16,618 nucleotides of DNA from assembly GCA_017543025.1 (NCBI GenBank), contig JAFYGX010000043.1, forward strand, positions 1-16,618, read 5' to 3'. This DNA is from Solobacterium sp. (GTDB lineage: Bacteria; Bacillota_I; Bacilli_A; Erysipelotrichales; Erysipelotrichaceae). The translations under genes were made by a program, and so were the position numbers. Below the pieces are notes generated by a model. The model was given only the letters and a program-made list of their open reading frames with translations, had not been told where the DNA came from and searched no databases. Of this stretch, positions 8,075 through 14,728 are shown one piece after another. The stretch's first letter is position 1, and each line of letters starts with the position of its first letter.

Positions 8075-9154
8075 TCAGGCGGGATCGGAATACTTCTGCA
8101 GCTGCAGAGCAAGAAACAGCTTCACTGCCTCCGCAAACCTGCGCGGATCTCTGCCGGTCTTTTCACCGATCAGCTTCAGCTGATACTGCAGGGTATTCTT
8201 ATGCACAAACAGTTGCTGTGCACACGCCTTCAGCGAACAGTCACAGGCAAAATATGTTTCCAGTACGTTCCGTTCCTTTTCGCTCAGCTTTCCGAGCATC
8301 CGTTCCGTATAAGCCTGTTTTGTTCTGAGGCCTGCTTCCGCAAACAGAAGTTCAAGATCCATGGTTTCAGATTCTGAAAACGGCTCTTTTGATGCCCGCA
8401 TTGCCATCACAGCACTCTGATACGAACGGGAAAGCGCCGAAATCCTTCCCGGCTCCCCGGCCGCAGCCTGCACCTCGGCACACGCAAGCTCCTTCAGAAG
8501 CTCTTTCTGTGCCTGATAGCCGCGTTCCGAAAGCACGAGATAATAGCGGGAAGGATAATCGTAAGAATACAGGCATTCCTTCAGCTCCCGGATCACCTCT
8601 TCCGCCGTCTGTTCAAGCGCTGTGATATTCGAAGAACGATCAGACAGACGGAGCCGGATCACAACGACCCTGCATGGTTCCTCATAAGAGATATTCCGTT
8701 TCTTCAGATGGCTCAGCAGATACTCCCGGTTCAGCTCCTCGCCATGAATCAATGCCCGGACGATATAGGAAATCTCAACCCGCTTCAGTTCCTTCGACGC
8801 TTCAAGATCCTTTTCCCTCAGCAATAAGCGCATGATGCGGACCGCAAGGTTTGCATATTTCCGGACTTCCTGAGGCTCGCCGGTGATTCCGATCACCGCG
8901 ACGGTTTCACCATGGAAGACAAACGGAATGTTGATTCCTTTCTTTGTCCCGTCATACTGATCATTTTCTTCCACTTCCTTAGTGCCGCGCTCAGCCGCAG
9001 CCCGATAGCCTGCCTCATGAAAGGTTCCGATCCGGTCCGGATCGGTCGAGGCAAGAATGATCCCCTCCGGGGAAATGCAGTTAACATCATGCCCGCATAC
9101 TTCTTTTACAGTTTCAACGATCTGCTGTGCAGCAGCCTGATCAATCCGGTTCAT
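8075..9154 (-). CDS. CdaR-family sugar-diacid / glycerate-responsive transcriptional regulator
   Basis: 359 residues. The N-terminal region (about 4-135, QIVETVKEVCGHDVNCISPEG then IGITGEPQEVRKYA) matches the putative sugar-diacid recognition domain of CdaR/SdaR regulators. The C-terminus (about 289-351) is a PucR-type helix-turn-helix, with the hallmark LKACAQQLFVHKNTLQYQL. In E. coli CdaR activates glucarate, galactarate and glycerate genes. The divergent position in front of a glycerate kinase and GntP permease suggests that it controls them here. The ATG is preceded by GGGAG at good spacing. The protein is cytoplasmic and DNA-binding. The ligand is inferred from the neighbours; the family assignment is firm. 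Confidence 0.9.
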   Translation of the reverse strand: MNRIDQAAAQQIVETVKEVCGHDVNCISPEGIILASTDPDRIGTFHEAGYRAAAERGTKEVEENDQYDGTKKGINIPFVFHGETVAVIGITGEPQEVRKYANLAVRIMRLLLREKDLEASKELKRVEISYIVRALIHGEELNREYLLSHLKKRNISYEEPCRVVVIRLRLSDRSSNITALEQTAEEVIRELKECLYSYDYPSRYYLVLSERGYQAQKELLKELACAEVQAAAGEPGRISALSRSYQSAVMAMRASKEPFSESETMDLELLFAEAGLRTKQAYTERMLGKLSEKERNVLETYFACDCSLKACAQQLFVHKNTLQYQLKLIGEKTGRDPRRFAEAVKLFLALQLQKYSDPA

Positions 9155-9182
9155 AAGCCTGTCTCCCGCTTTTTTTCATTCA

Positions 9183-9200
9183 CGCAGCTCTTACGCTGCG
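9183..9200. repeat. Inverted repeat upstream of the regulator gene
   Basis: Perfect 6-base arms CGCAGC and GCTGCG around a 6-base loop, 28 bases upstream of the cdaR-like start. No T-run follows in either direction, so it is not a terminator. It could be a hairpin in the regulator's 5' leader or an operator half of an autoregulatory site. Confidence 0.4.
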
Positions 9201-9303
9201 CTGCTGTGTTCTGCGTATGATTACAGGTTCAGCAGAAGAAATGGTATTGTACCCCCTTCTCCTTCTGAGGTATCATAAGCAGCGTCTGTCTGTTTTATTA
9301 TCA

Positions 9304-9312
9304 TTTATACCA
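9304..9312 (-). promoter_or_regulatory. Candidate extended -10 promoter for the CdaR-like gene
   Basis: The minus strand reads TGGTATAAA, an extended -10 form, with no good -35. It would give a leader of about 140 bases containing the inverted repeat at 9183-9200. It is the best visible candidate, not a firm call. Confidence 0.33.
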
Positions 9313-9354
9313 ACATATAACAGCACATAACCACATTTCTTATTATACATAACA

Positions 9355-9383
9355 TTTAAATCCTCTTTTGCATTTTATATGAT
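9355..9383 (+). promoter_or_regulatory. Candidate promoter of the glycerate kinase-permease operon
   Basis: TTTAAA and TATGAT are 17 bases apart and match the standard consensus at 4 and 5 of 6 positions. Transcription would begin near 9390, leaving a short leader with the AAAAGGAG ribosome binding site just ahead of the kinase ATG. Confidence 0.42.
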
Positions 9384-9412
9384 GAAAGCACAGAAAAAAG
9401 GAGAACCAGCAG

Positions 9413-10555
9413 ATGAAAGTTGTTACAGCTATCGATTCGCTCAAAGGCAGTCTGACTTCCCTTGAAGCAGGCAATGCGATCCGGGACGGCATTCTGAAAG
9501 TCGACCGTGACGCCATTGTCTGTGTTCGGCCAATGGCTGACGGCGGAGAAGGAACCGTGGAAGCCCTCACGCTCGGTATGGGCGGCCAGCTTCAGACCAT
9601 CCGGGTTACCGGACCGCTCGGATCGCCTGTCAATGCACAGTACGGCATTCTTGAAGACGGAAGAACCGCTGTCATGGAGATGTCAGCCGCAGCCGGCATC
9701 ACTCTGATTGATGCGAAAGACCGCAACCCGATGAACACCACTACCTTCGGCGTCGGTGAAATGATTCTGGATGCGATATCCAAAGGCTGCCGGCATTTTA
9801 TTATCGGCATCGGCGGAAGCGCTACCAACGACGGCGGCGCAGGAATGCTGCAGGGACTGGGATTCGGATTGCTCGATCAGAACGGAAACCAGATTCCCTG
9901 GGGTGCCCGCGGCCTGAAGAGCCTCGCTTCCATTGATGTCTCAACCGCTTCTTCCAAACTGCAGAACTGCAGATTCACTGTCGCATGCGATGTTAACAAT
10001 CCGCTCTGCGGGCCAAACGGATGCAGTGCGGTATTCGGTCCGCAGAAAGGCGCCGATGCGTCCATGATCATTGAAATGGATAACTGGCTCTGTCATTATG
10101 CTGAGCTGACTGAAAGAACTTTCCCGGACGCTGACGCAGCTTACCCCGGAACCGGTGCAGCAGGCGGACTCGGATTTGCATTCATTGCCTTCCTGAACGG
10201 AACACTCGAACCCGGAATCGATATCATTCTGCGCGAAACCAAGCTTGAAGAATATGTCAGAGATGCGGATATCGTTATTACCGGAGAAGGAAGACTCGAC
10301 TCTCAGACCGTCATGGGCAAAGCACCCTCCGGTGTTGCCAGGATCGCAAAGAAATACGGCAAACCGGTCATCGCATTCAGCGGAGCTGTTACAGAAGAGG
10401 CAGTAATATGCAATGGACACGGCATTGATGCCTTCTTCCCGATCGTCCGCGGCATCTGCACGCTGGAAGAAGCATTGGCGAAAGAAAACGCTGCTGCCAA
10501 TATGAGCGCAGCAGTCGAACAGGTCTTCCGTCTGATCAAAACATTCAGCAAATAA
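9413..10555 (+). CDS. glxK: Glycerate 2-kinase (GlxK/GarK family)
   Basis: Phosphorylates D-glycerate with ATP to 2-phosphoglycerate, which enters lower glycolysis in the cytoplasm. The 380-residue length is normal for this kinase family. The start reads KVVTAIDSLKGSLTS, as in the family. The PMADGGEGTVEAL segment (40-52) and IGIGGSATNDGGAGMLQGLG (131-150) are signature regions, and VITGEGRLDSQT near residue 286 is also conserved. AAAAGGAG lies 8 bases before the ATG. The gene is 42 bases from the downstream GntP-type permease and diverges from the CdaR-like regulator, a typical glycerate-use arrangement. The symbol garK would serve equally well, since the two paralogues cannot be told apart from this sequence alone. 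Confidence 0.92.
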   Translation: MKVVTAIDSLKGSLTSLEAGNAIRDGILKVDRDAIVCVRPMADGGEGTVEALTLGMGGQLQTIRVTGPLGSPVNAQYGILEDGRTAVMEMSAAAGITLIDAKDRNPMNTTTFGVGEMILDAISKGCRHFIIGIGGSATNDGGAGMLQGLGFGLLDQNGNQIPWGARGLKSLASIDVSTASSKLQNCRFTVACDVNNPLCGPNGCSAVFGPQKGADASMIIEMDNWLCHYAELTERTFPDADAAYPGTGAAGGLGFAFIAFLNGTLEPGIDIILRETKLEEYVRDADIVITGEGRLDSQTVMGKAPSGVARIAKKYGKPVIAFSGAVTEEAVICNGHGIDAFFPIVRGICTLEEALAKENAAANMSAAVEQVFRLIKTFSK

Positions 10556-10597
10556 CAGTTAATTCAGATTTCAGCAGAAAGGAAAAAGTCAACAGTT

Positions 10598-11857
10598 ATG
10601 GAAGCACAATTCTCAACACTCGGCGCTCTGATCGGTCTTGTCATCGCCATCATTCTCATCATCCGTAAAGTTCAGCCGGCTTACTGCCTGATCTTCGGCG
10701 CTCTGATCGGCGGAATCATCGGTTCCTTCGATCTGAACCTCACTGTCAGCACCATGGTCAGCGGTGCTGCCTCCATGATGTCCAGTATCCTCCGCATTCT
10801 GACAAGCGGTATTCTGGCAGGCGCCCTGATTAAAACCGGATCGGCACAGAAGATCGCCGAAACCATCGTCGACAGGCTTGGCGACAAACGTGCCGTATTC
10901 GCCATCGCAGCTGCGACAATGATCATCTGCGCAGTCGGCGTATTCATCGACATCTCCGTCATCACAGTAGCCCCGATTGCACTTGCAATTGCCGAAAAAG
11001 CGGGTCTTTCCCGCAGCGGAATCCTGCTGGCAATGATCGGCGGAGGCAAAGCCGGAAACATCATTTCTCCCAATCCGAATACGATCGCTGTAAGCGAAGC
11101 ATTCGAGCTTGATCTCACTGCTGTTATGATGCGCAATCTCCTCCCGGCAGCCGGCGCTCTGTGCATGGCAGTCATTCTTGCCGGAATCCTTGCAAAGAAA
11201 GGTGATCAGATCACCAGTGCAGATCTTGAAGAAAGCGAAGAACAGGCGCTGCCTTCCTTCCCGGCAGCGATCCTCGGCCCGGCCTGCGTAATTCTTCTGC
11301 TGGCTCTTCGCCCGCTGACCGGCATCACGATCGACCCGCTGATTGCCCTCCCTGTCGGCGGCATCCTCTGCATTCTTGTCACCGGACATGTGAAAGATCT
11401 GATTCCTTATACCGAATTCGGTCTCTCCAAAGTTGTCGGTGTCTCAATCCTTCTGATCGGCACCGGAACGATTGCCGGAATCATCAAAGCCTCTGCTCTG
11501 CAGACCGATGTGATCCACCTGCTTGCGGCAATGCATATGCCGGCGTTCATTCTCGCTCCGCTGTCTGGAATTCTGATGGCCGGCGCAACCGCCTCCACAA
11601 CCGCAGGCGCAACCGTAGCCGCCCAGACCTTTGCCCCGGCTCTGCTGGAAGCTGGCGTACCTGCACTTGCGGCTGCCGCAATGATTCATGCCGGCGCAAC
11701 GGTCATTGACTCGCTGCCGCATGGCTCCTTCTTCCACGCAACCGGCGGTTCGGTCAATATGACGATCGCAGAACGGATGAAACTGATCCCGTATGAAGCG
11801 CTGATTGGTCTTACCAGTACGGTAATCTCCATTCTCTTCTATCTGATTGCCGGCTGA
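10598..11857 (+). CDS. GntP-family permease, probable glycerate or sugar-acid transporter
   Basis: Integral membrane transporter of 419 residues with about ten or more hydrophobic segments. The first is at about 8-22 and the second at about 27-43, and they continue to the C-terminus. A conserved pore-like segment GGGKAGNIISPNPNTIA lies at about 148-164, and a Gly/Ala/Thr-rich loop AGATASTTAGATVAAQTFA is near residue 325. Size and pattern fit the GntP gluconate:H+ symporter superfamily. Linkage to glycerate kinase suggests glycerate as substrate, but gluconate or another acid cannot be excluded. AGAAAGGAAAAAG precedes the ATG at a usable distance. The gene is followed by 111 bases of non-coding DNA and then an IS element. 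I see no intrinsic terminator directly after its stop. Confidence 0.88.
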   Translation: MEAQFSTLGALIGLVIAIILIIRKVQPAYCLIFGALIGGIIGSFDLNLTVSTMVSGAASMMSSILRILTSGILAGALIKTGSAQKIAETIVDRLGDKRAVFAIAAATMIICAVGVFIDISVITVAPIALAIAEKAGLSRSGILLAMIGGGKAGNIISPNPNTIAVSEAFELDLTAVMMRNLLPAAGALCMAVILAGILAKKGDQITSADLEESEEQALPSFPAAILGPACVILLLALRPLTGITIDPLIALPVGGILCILVTGHVKDLIPYTEFGLSKVVGVSILLIGTGTIAGIIKASALQTDVIHLLAAMHMPAFILAPLSGILMAGATASTTAGATVAAQTFAPALLEAGVPALAAAAMIHAGATVIDSLPHGSFFHATGGSVNMTIAERMKLIPYEALIGLTSTVISILFYLIAG

Positions 11858-11948
11858 ACCTCCCCAATGAAAATGGCAGTAACAAGGCCAGGGGTTCAGA
11901 TCAGATCGTTCGGAATGAAGAACTGGTTACAGCTCTTTTAAGGGACAA

Positions 11949-12130
11949 CCTTAACAGCCACTTTTGTTGTGAACTACCCAAGGCTAAAGCACTTGGGCTT
12001 CTTGCTTCACAGATGACATCTTGCAAACAGTACCCAGTGATACCGATGCAGCGGATGTGGTCTCCACAAGACTCTGAGCTCTCTGTTCCGGAGAGACTTG
12101 TATATTAGAGGTTCGTAGAAGCGCTTCAGT
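11949..12130 (-). ncRNA. Candidate omega-RNA (TnpB guide RNA) over the 3' end of tnpB
   Basis: In IS200/IS605 elements the guide RNA scaffold covers the end of tnpB and the right-end hairpin, and the guide is read from the flanking DNA. Here the tnpB tail after the last RuvC residue runs into the right-end hairpin (11969-12010), and the tnpB stop TAG lies in its loop. The first flanking bases would be the guide, AACAAAAGTGGCTGTTAAGG (complement of 11949-11968). The 5' limit is a rough guess. Expression is inferred from the family. Confidence 0.5.
11969..12010 (-). repeat. Right-end hairpin of the IS200/IS605 element
   Basis: On the minus strand an outer stem GTGAA/TTCAC (12006-12010 with 11969-11973) encloses an inner stem CCCAAG/CTTGGG with loop TGCTTTAGC. 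The core at 11977-11997 is identical over 21 bases to the core at the other end (13715-13735), in the same orientation. The end TAGTTCAC is common at right ends of this family. The tnpB stop codon is inside the loop. Confidence 0.8.
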
Positions 12131-13264
12131 CAGAATTGACTGAGCGCTTTTCTGATCTCTGGAATTGTGATGATATTCGCAGTGCGGACAGTCATAATCA
12201 CGTTTGGAAAGCGGATGTTTTGTAAGACATCCACATGCAGGGCACATCTGTGTGCTCGGAAAGGATCGTTCTATCATGACGACCTTTGAACTGTTCTTCA
12301 GTTTCGCTTTAATAGTCCCCATGGCAGAATGCTGAACCTGTTTTCCAAACAGCCCAGAGTGCCAGTTATGTATCATTTCATCCTGAATTGCGACAAAATC
12401 GTTGTTTGTCAGGATGTCATGAACGAGTTTGTTTGCCGCATCTTTACGGCGGTTTATATCGCGTTCATAAGCGCGGCGCAGCTTCTTTTTGCGCTTATAG
12501 TGATTTTTAGCTTTTTTTCCAACGGGCGATTTACGAAGTGCTTTGTTTACACGTTTAGACGCAAGTTTTACGGATTTGCTTTCAGGAACGTCAACATCTG
12601 CATAAGATCCATCCGTGAACGTCAGATTGTGCCCAATTCCAAAATCAATTCCTTCAATATGACCAGTTCTGTTTGGCTGGGCATATGGGACATAGCATGT
12701 GATATGAAAATATAATCCGCTCGCCTTACGAATGAACTTCGCATTTGTGATATCCGCATTATTCGGGATCTGTTTCAGCCCGCGAACATAAAACTCTTTC
12801 TTGATGTTTTGAACTTTTATACGGTTCCGCTGAAAATCAATACGATAGGTTGTCCCAAACTGTCGGAGCGGGATTGAATTGCAATAGCTTTTAAATCCAA
12901 GCGCACCAACTTTTTCGCCACGCTCCTGTTTGGTATGAAGCCCCTTGATTTCAGACTTCACAGAGTCATACAGGTCTTGTCTGACCTGTGATCCAAGAAT
13001 ATTAAGATCGCGTTCTTAAAACACGTCACCGACTGTATCAGTAGCTGTACGACCATTCCGATCCGCATGCTCAAGATCTGCAATAATGGAATTGCGGCGC
13101 CACTTAGCTTCGCGGAAGTACTGGTTAACCTGATCCCTCTGTGATTTCGGCATTTTAGAGGACACAACCTTTACCTCAAAAACCCGGCATTCCATTTGCG
13201 CATGCCGTTCCTTTGTGGCTTTCATAGAGTCCTTGATTTTATTGTTTTTTTCGTCTTGACTCAT
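11984..13264 (-). pseudogene. tnpB: TnpB RNA-guided nuclease split by an in-frame TAA
   Basis: One reading frame runs from ATG 13264 (inside the 3' end of tnpA) to TAG 11984, broken only by TAA at 13016-13018. The N-terminal part (about 82 residues, MKATKERHAQMECRVFEVKV) and the C-terminal part (ERDLNILGSQVRQDLYDSV onward) together make about 427 residues, the usual TnpB length. RuvC residues are kept in the second part: Asp in GIDFGIGHNL, Glu in AIQDEMIHNW, and Asp in HNSRDQKSAQSIL. The zinc-finger cysteines (CPAC, CPHC) are also kept. A GTG at 12959-12961 could start the fragment but has no visible ribosome binding site. The lesion looks like a single nonsense change, so the protein is probably inactive unless the stop is read through. 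Confidence 0.85.
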
Positions 13265-13658
13265 TAGTTTTCTGGTCCTCAATGTATTTTTTTACAACGT
13301 CCAGCGAAACGCTGCCAACAGTCGCAATAAACTTGCTTCTTGTCCAAAGCGTTGGAAGCTTACGCTGAAGTTCGGGAAATTCTCGATTAAGAATATGTGC
13401 GGTTTTTCCCTTGATACGCGAAACAACAATATTTACACCAATCGTCGGATCTATATCCAGAAGCAGGTGTACATGATCCGGCATTACTTCCATTTCAATC
13501 ACATAGAAGTTTTGCTCTTCCTGCATAGAAAGAACAATATCTTTGAACCGTTCAGCTATGGGTTCCCGAAGGACCTTTCGTCTGTATTTTGGACAGAAGA
13601 TAATGTGATATCTACAACAATATACGGTCGTTTCAGTTGTTCTATACTGGTTGTTCAT
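13239..13658 (-). CDS. tnpA: IS200/IS605-family transposase TnpA (Y1 HUH)
   Basis: Single-strand DNA transposase that nicks and joins the element ends through a phosphotyrosine. About 139 residues from the ATG at 13658; a TTG six bases upstream is an alternative start. The N-terminus MNNQYRTTETTVYCCRYHIIFCPKYRRKVL is typical of the family. The HUH motif is HVHLLLD (H64 and H66 counted from the TTG), and the catalytic tyrosine is in KKYIEDQ (Y127). No break is seen, so the enzyme looks intact. Its 3' end overlaps the start of tnpB by about 26 bases. A strong extended -10 lies only a few bases upstream of the start, so the message may be leaderless. Confidence 0.93.
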   Translation of the reverse strand: MNNQYRTTETTVYCCRYHIIFCPKYRRKVLREPIAERFKDIVLSMQEEQNFYVIEMEVMPDHVHLLLDIDPTIGVNIVVSRIKGKTAHILNREFPELQRKLPTLWTRSKFIATVGSVSLDVVKKYIEDQKTNESRRKKQ

Positions 13659-13668
13659 GTGCAAATAT

Positions 13669-13677
13669 ATTATACCA
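13669..13677 (-). promoter_or_regulatory. Extended -10 promoter of tnpA
   Basis: The minus strand reads TGGTATAAT, a perfect extended -10. The -35 region 17 bases upstream (TTTATT) is poor. The predicted start, near 13662, falls at or within the first codons of tnpA. Confidence 0.6.
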
Positions 13678-13703
13678 TAAATCTATGTATCAATAAATAA
13701 AGT

Positions 13704-13747
13704 GGCGCTCTCATCCCAAGGCTAAAGCACTTGGGGTTTCTCGCGCC
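13704..13747 (-). repeat. Left-end hairpin of the IS200/IS605 element
   Basis: An outer stem GGCGC/GCGCC (13743-13747 with 13704-13708) and an inner stem CCCAAG/CTTGGG share the same 21-base core as the right end (13715-13735). The outer stem differs from that of the right end, which would let the transposase tell the two ends apart. Confidence 0.8.
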
Positions 13748-13825
13748 ATCTTTCTAATCAGTCGTGATGAATACCAGCAGATTGTAGGCTGATAAATCAC
13801 GCTGATCTGATACAGATAGACTTGT

Positions 13826-13908
13826 TGTTAGCGTCCGGAGTAAATGACCGTTCCGCGTCCAGAGAATTTAACCAATCCCAGACCGCTGAAAACGACCAAT
13901 GTATATCG
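13826..13908 (+). repeat. IS21 left-end repeat array
   Basis: Starts with TGTTAGCGTCCGG. The motif GCGTCC occurs at 13831 and again 24 bases later at 13855, followed by a weaker copy around 13881. The array closes with ACGACCAATGTATATCG (13892-13908), which has an exact inverted copy at 16051-16067. These are probably IstA binding sites. Confidence 0.75.
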
Positions 13909-13927
13909 TCTCTTATATGAGCCTTTC

Positions 13928-14728
13928 TTATTTATTGCCTAATAGTGTTGCTGTGCCGCTGGCCTCGACGGCTAGTGTTTCAAGTTTTCTGCCTCGATAG
14001 CTTTCTCCCTTCATCATAAACACCGTTGCGTTATCGAAAATCCTGTCCAGTGCACATAGAAGTGAATCCTCTTCATTGAAGTATTCTCCCCAAGTATCCG
14101 GGGTTTTATTGCTGGTGAAGATCATACAGTTAGGACCTTCTTTGTTTGACCGCCGATCGATGATATCAAAGAATATGCGAGTATTCTCTTTATCAAATGT
14201 ACAGCGCCCGATTTCATCAATGATAAGGCAAGAAGGCTTTACGAGACCGTTTGTAACAGCCGCTACTCGGTCATTTCTCCGTGCTGCAGTCAGTCGCTGA
14301 TCCAGTTCGGTTGCCTTCAGGAAATATGACTTAATTCCTTTCTCACAACACGCATGCCCAAATGCCATCGCTAAATGAGTCTTCCCAATTCCCTGAGGTC
14401 CGATGAATGCCAGATTACGATGTTCATACAGCTGCGCAAGTGAATCGAGGCTTTTCAGCTTATCCGTTCCTTTGCCGCAAAGTCGGCTGAAATCAAAGTT
14501 TTTAAATTTCTTTGGTTCTTTCAACGGCAGTCTGCTTAATCGCAAGCAGGTGTTCACGATCGCTTCTGTCTTGCGCTGATCGAAAGCTCTGAATACCTGA
14601 CATAGCTTATTCAGTTCATCAGAAGTCATGTTCAGATCTGCAGTGATTTCCGCCAGATCAGATGCCGTCAATCCAAGTTTTAGGACACGGGCGTATTGTT
14701 CCATCTCCTCAAATACCGTCTCAGTCAT
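13928..14728 (-). CDS. istB: IS21-family ATPase helper IstB
   Basis: AAA+ ATPase related to DnaC/DnaA that selects target DNA and stimulates the IstA transposase. About 266 residues from the ATG at 14728, which overlaps the istA stop (ATGACTGA) and has AGAAGGTGG at suitable spacing; a TTG at 14755 would add 9 residues but lies within istA. Walker A is GPQGIGKTHLA (residues about 110-117 for the core) and Walker B is CLIIDE (about 168-172). IFTSNKTP fits sensor 1, and DRIFDNATV fits the arginine-finger region. The N-terminal helical part (LNMTSDELNKLCQVFRAF) is less conserved, as is usual. No frameshift is visible. Confidence 0.93.
   Translation of the reverse strand: MTETVFEEMEQYARVLKLGLTASDLAEITADLNMTSDELNKLCQVFRAFDQRKTEAIVNTCLRLSRLPLKEPKKFKNFDFSRLCGKGTDKLKSLDSLAQLYEHRNLAFIGPQGIGKTHLAMAFGHACCEKGIKSYFLKATELDQRLTAARRNDRVAAVTNGLVKPSCLIIDEIGRCTFDKENTRIFFDIIDRRSNKEGPNCMIFTSNKTPDTWGEYFNEEDSLLCALDRIFDNATVFMMKGESYRGRKLETLAVEASGTATLLGNK

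Larger units (their letters stand above)
11969..13766 (-). mobile_element. IS200/IS605-family element (tnpA plus disrupted tnpB)
   Basis: About 1.8 kb carrying a Y1 HUH transposase and an RNA-guided nuclease gene on the same strand, flanked by near-identical subterminal hairpins rather than inverted terminal repeats. This is the hallmark of IS605-type elements moved as single-stranded DNA. The right end is set by the GTTCAC after the hairpin (11969). The left end is placed after a TTCAT pentamer (complement of 13767-13771), which resembles the target/TAM sequence of such elements and the right-end cleavage motif. Both boundaries are inference to within a few bases. There is no target duplication, as expected. 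It lies 111 bases downstream of the permease gene and is more AT-rich in appearance than the trp and glycerate genes, fitting acquired DNA. Confidence 0.85.

Noticed and set aside
10613..11389. 258-codon open frame on the minus strand
   Set aside because: It is antisense to the GntP permease. Its many Asp, Cys and Gln residues reflect the reverse of hydrophobic codons.
11938..11954. Hairpin TTAAGG / CCTTAA as terminator of the permease gene
   Set aside because: AT-rich six-base-pair stem followed by CAGCCAC, with no T-run.
11969..13766. Domesticated or CRISPR-related Cas12-like system
   Set aside because: There is no repeat-spacer array or cas gene, and the nuclease is in a normal IS605 setting beside tnpA.
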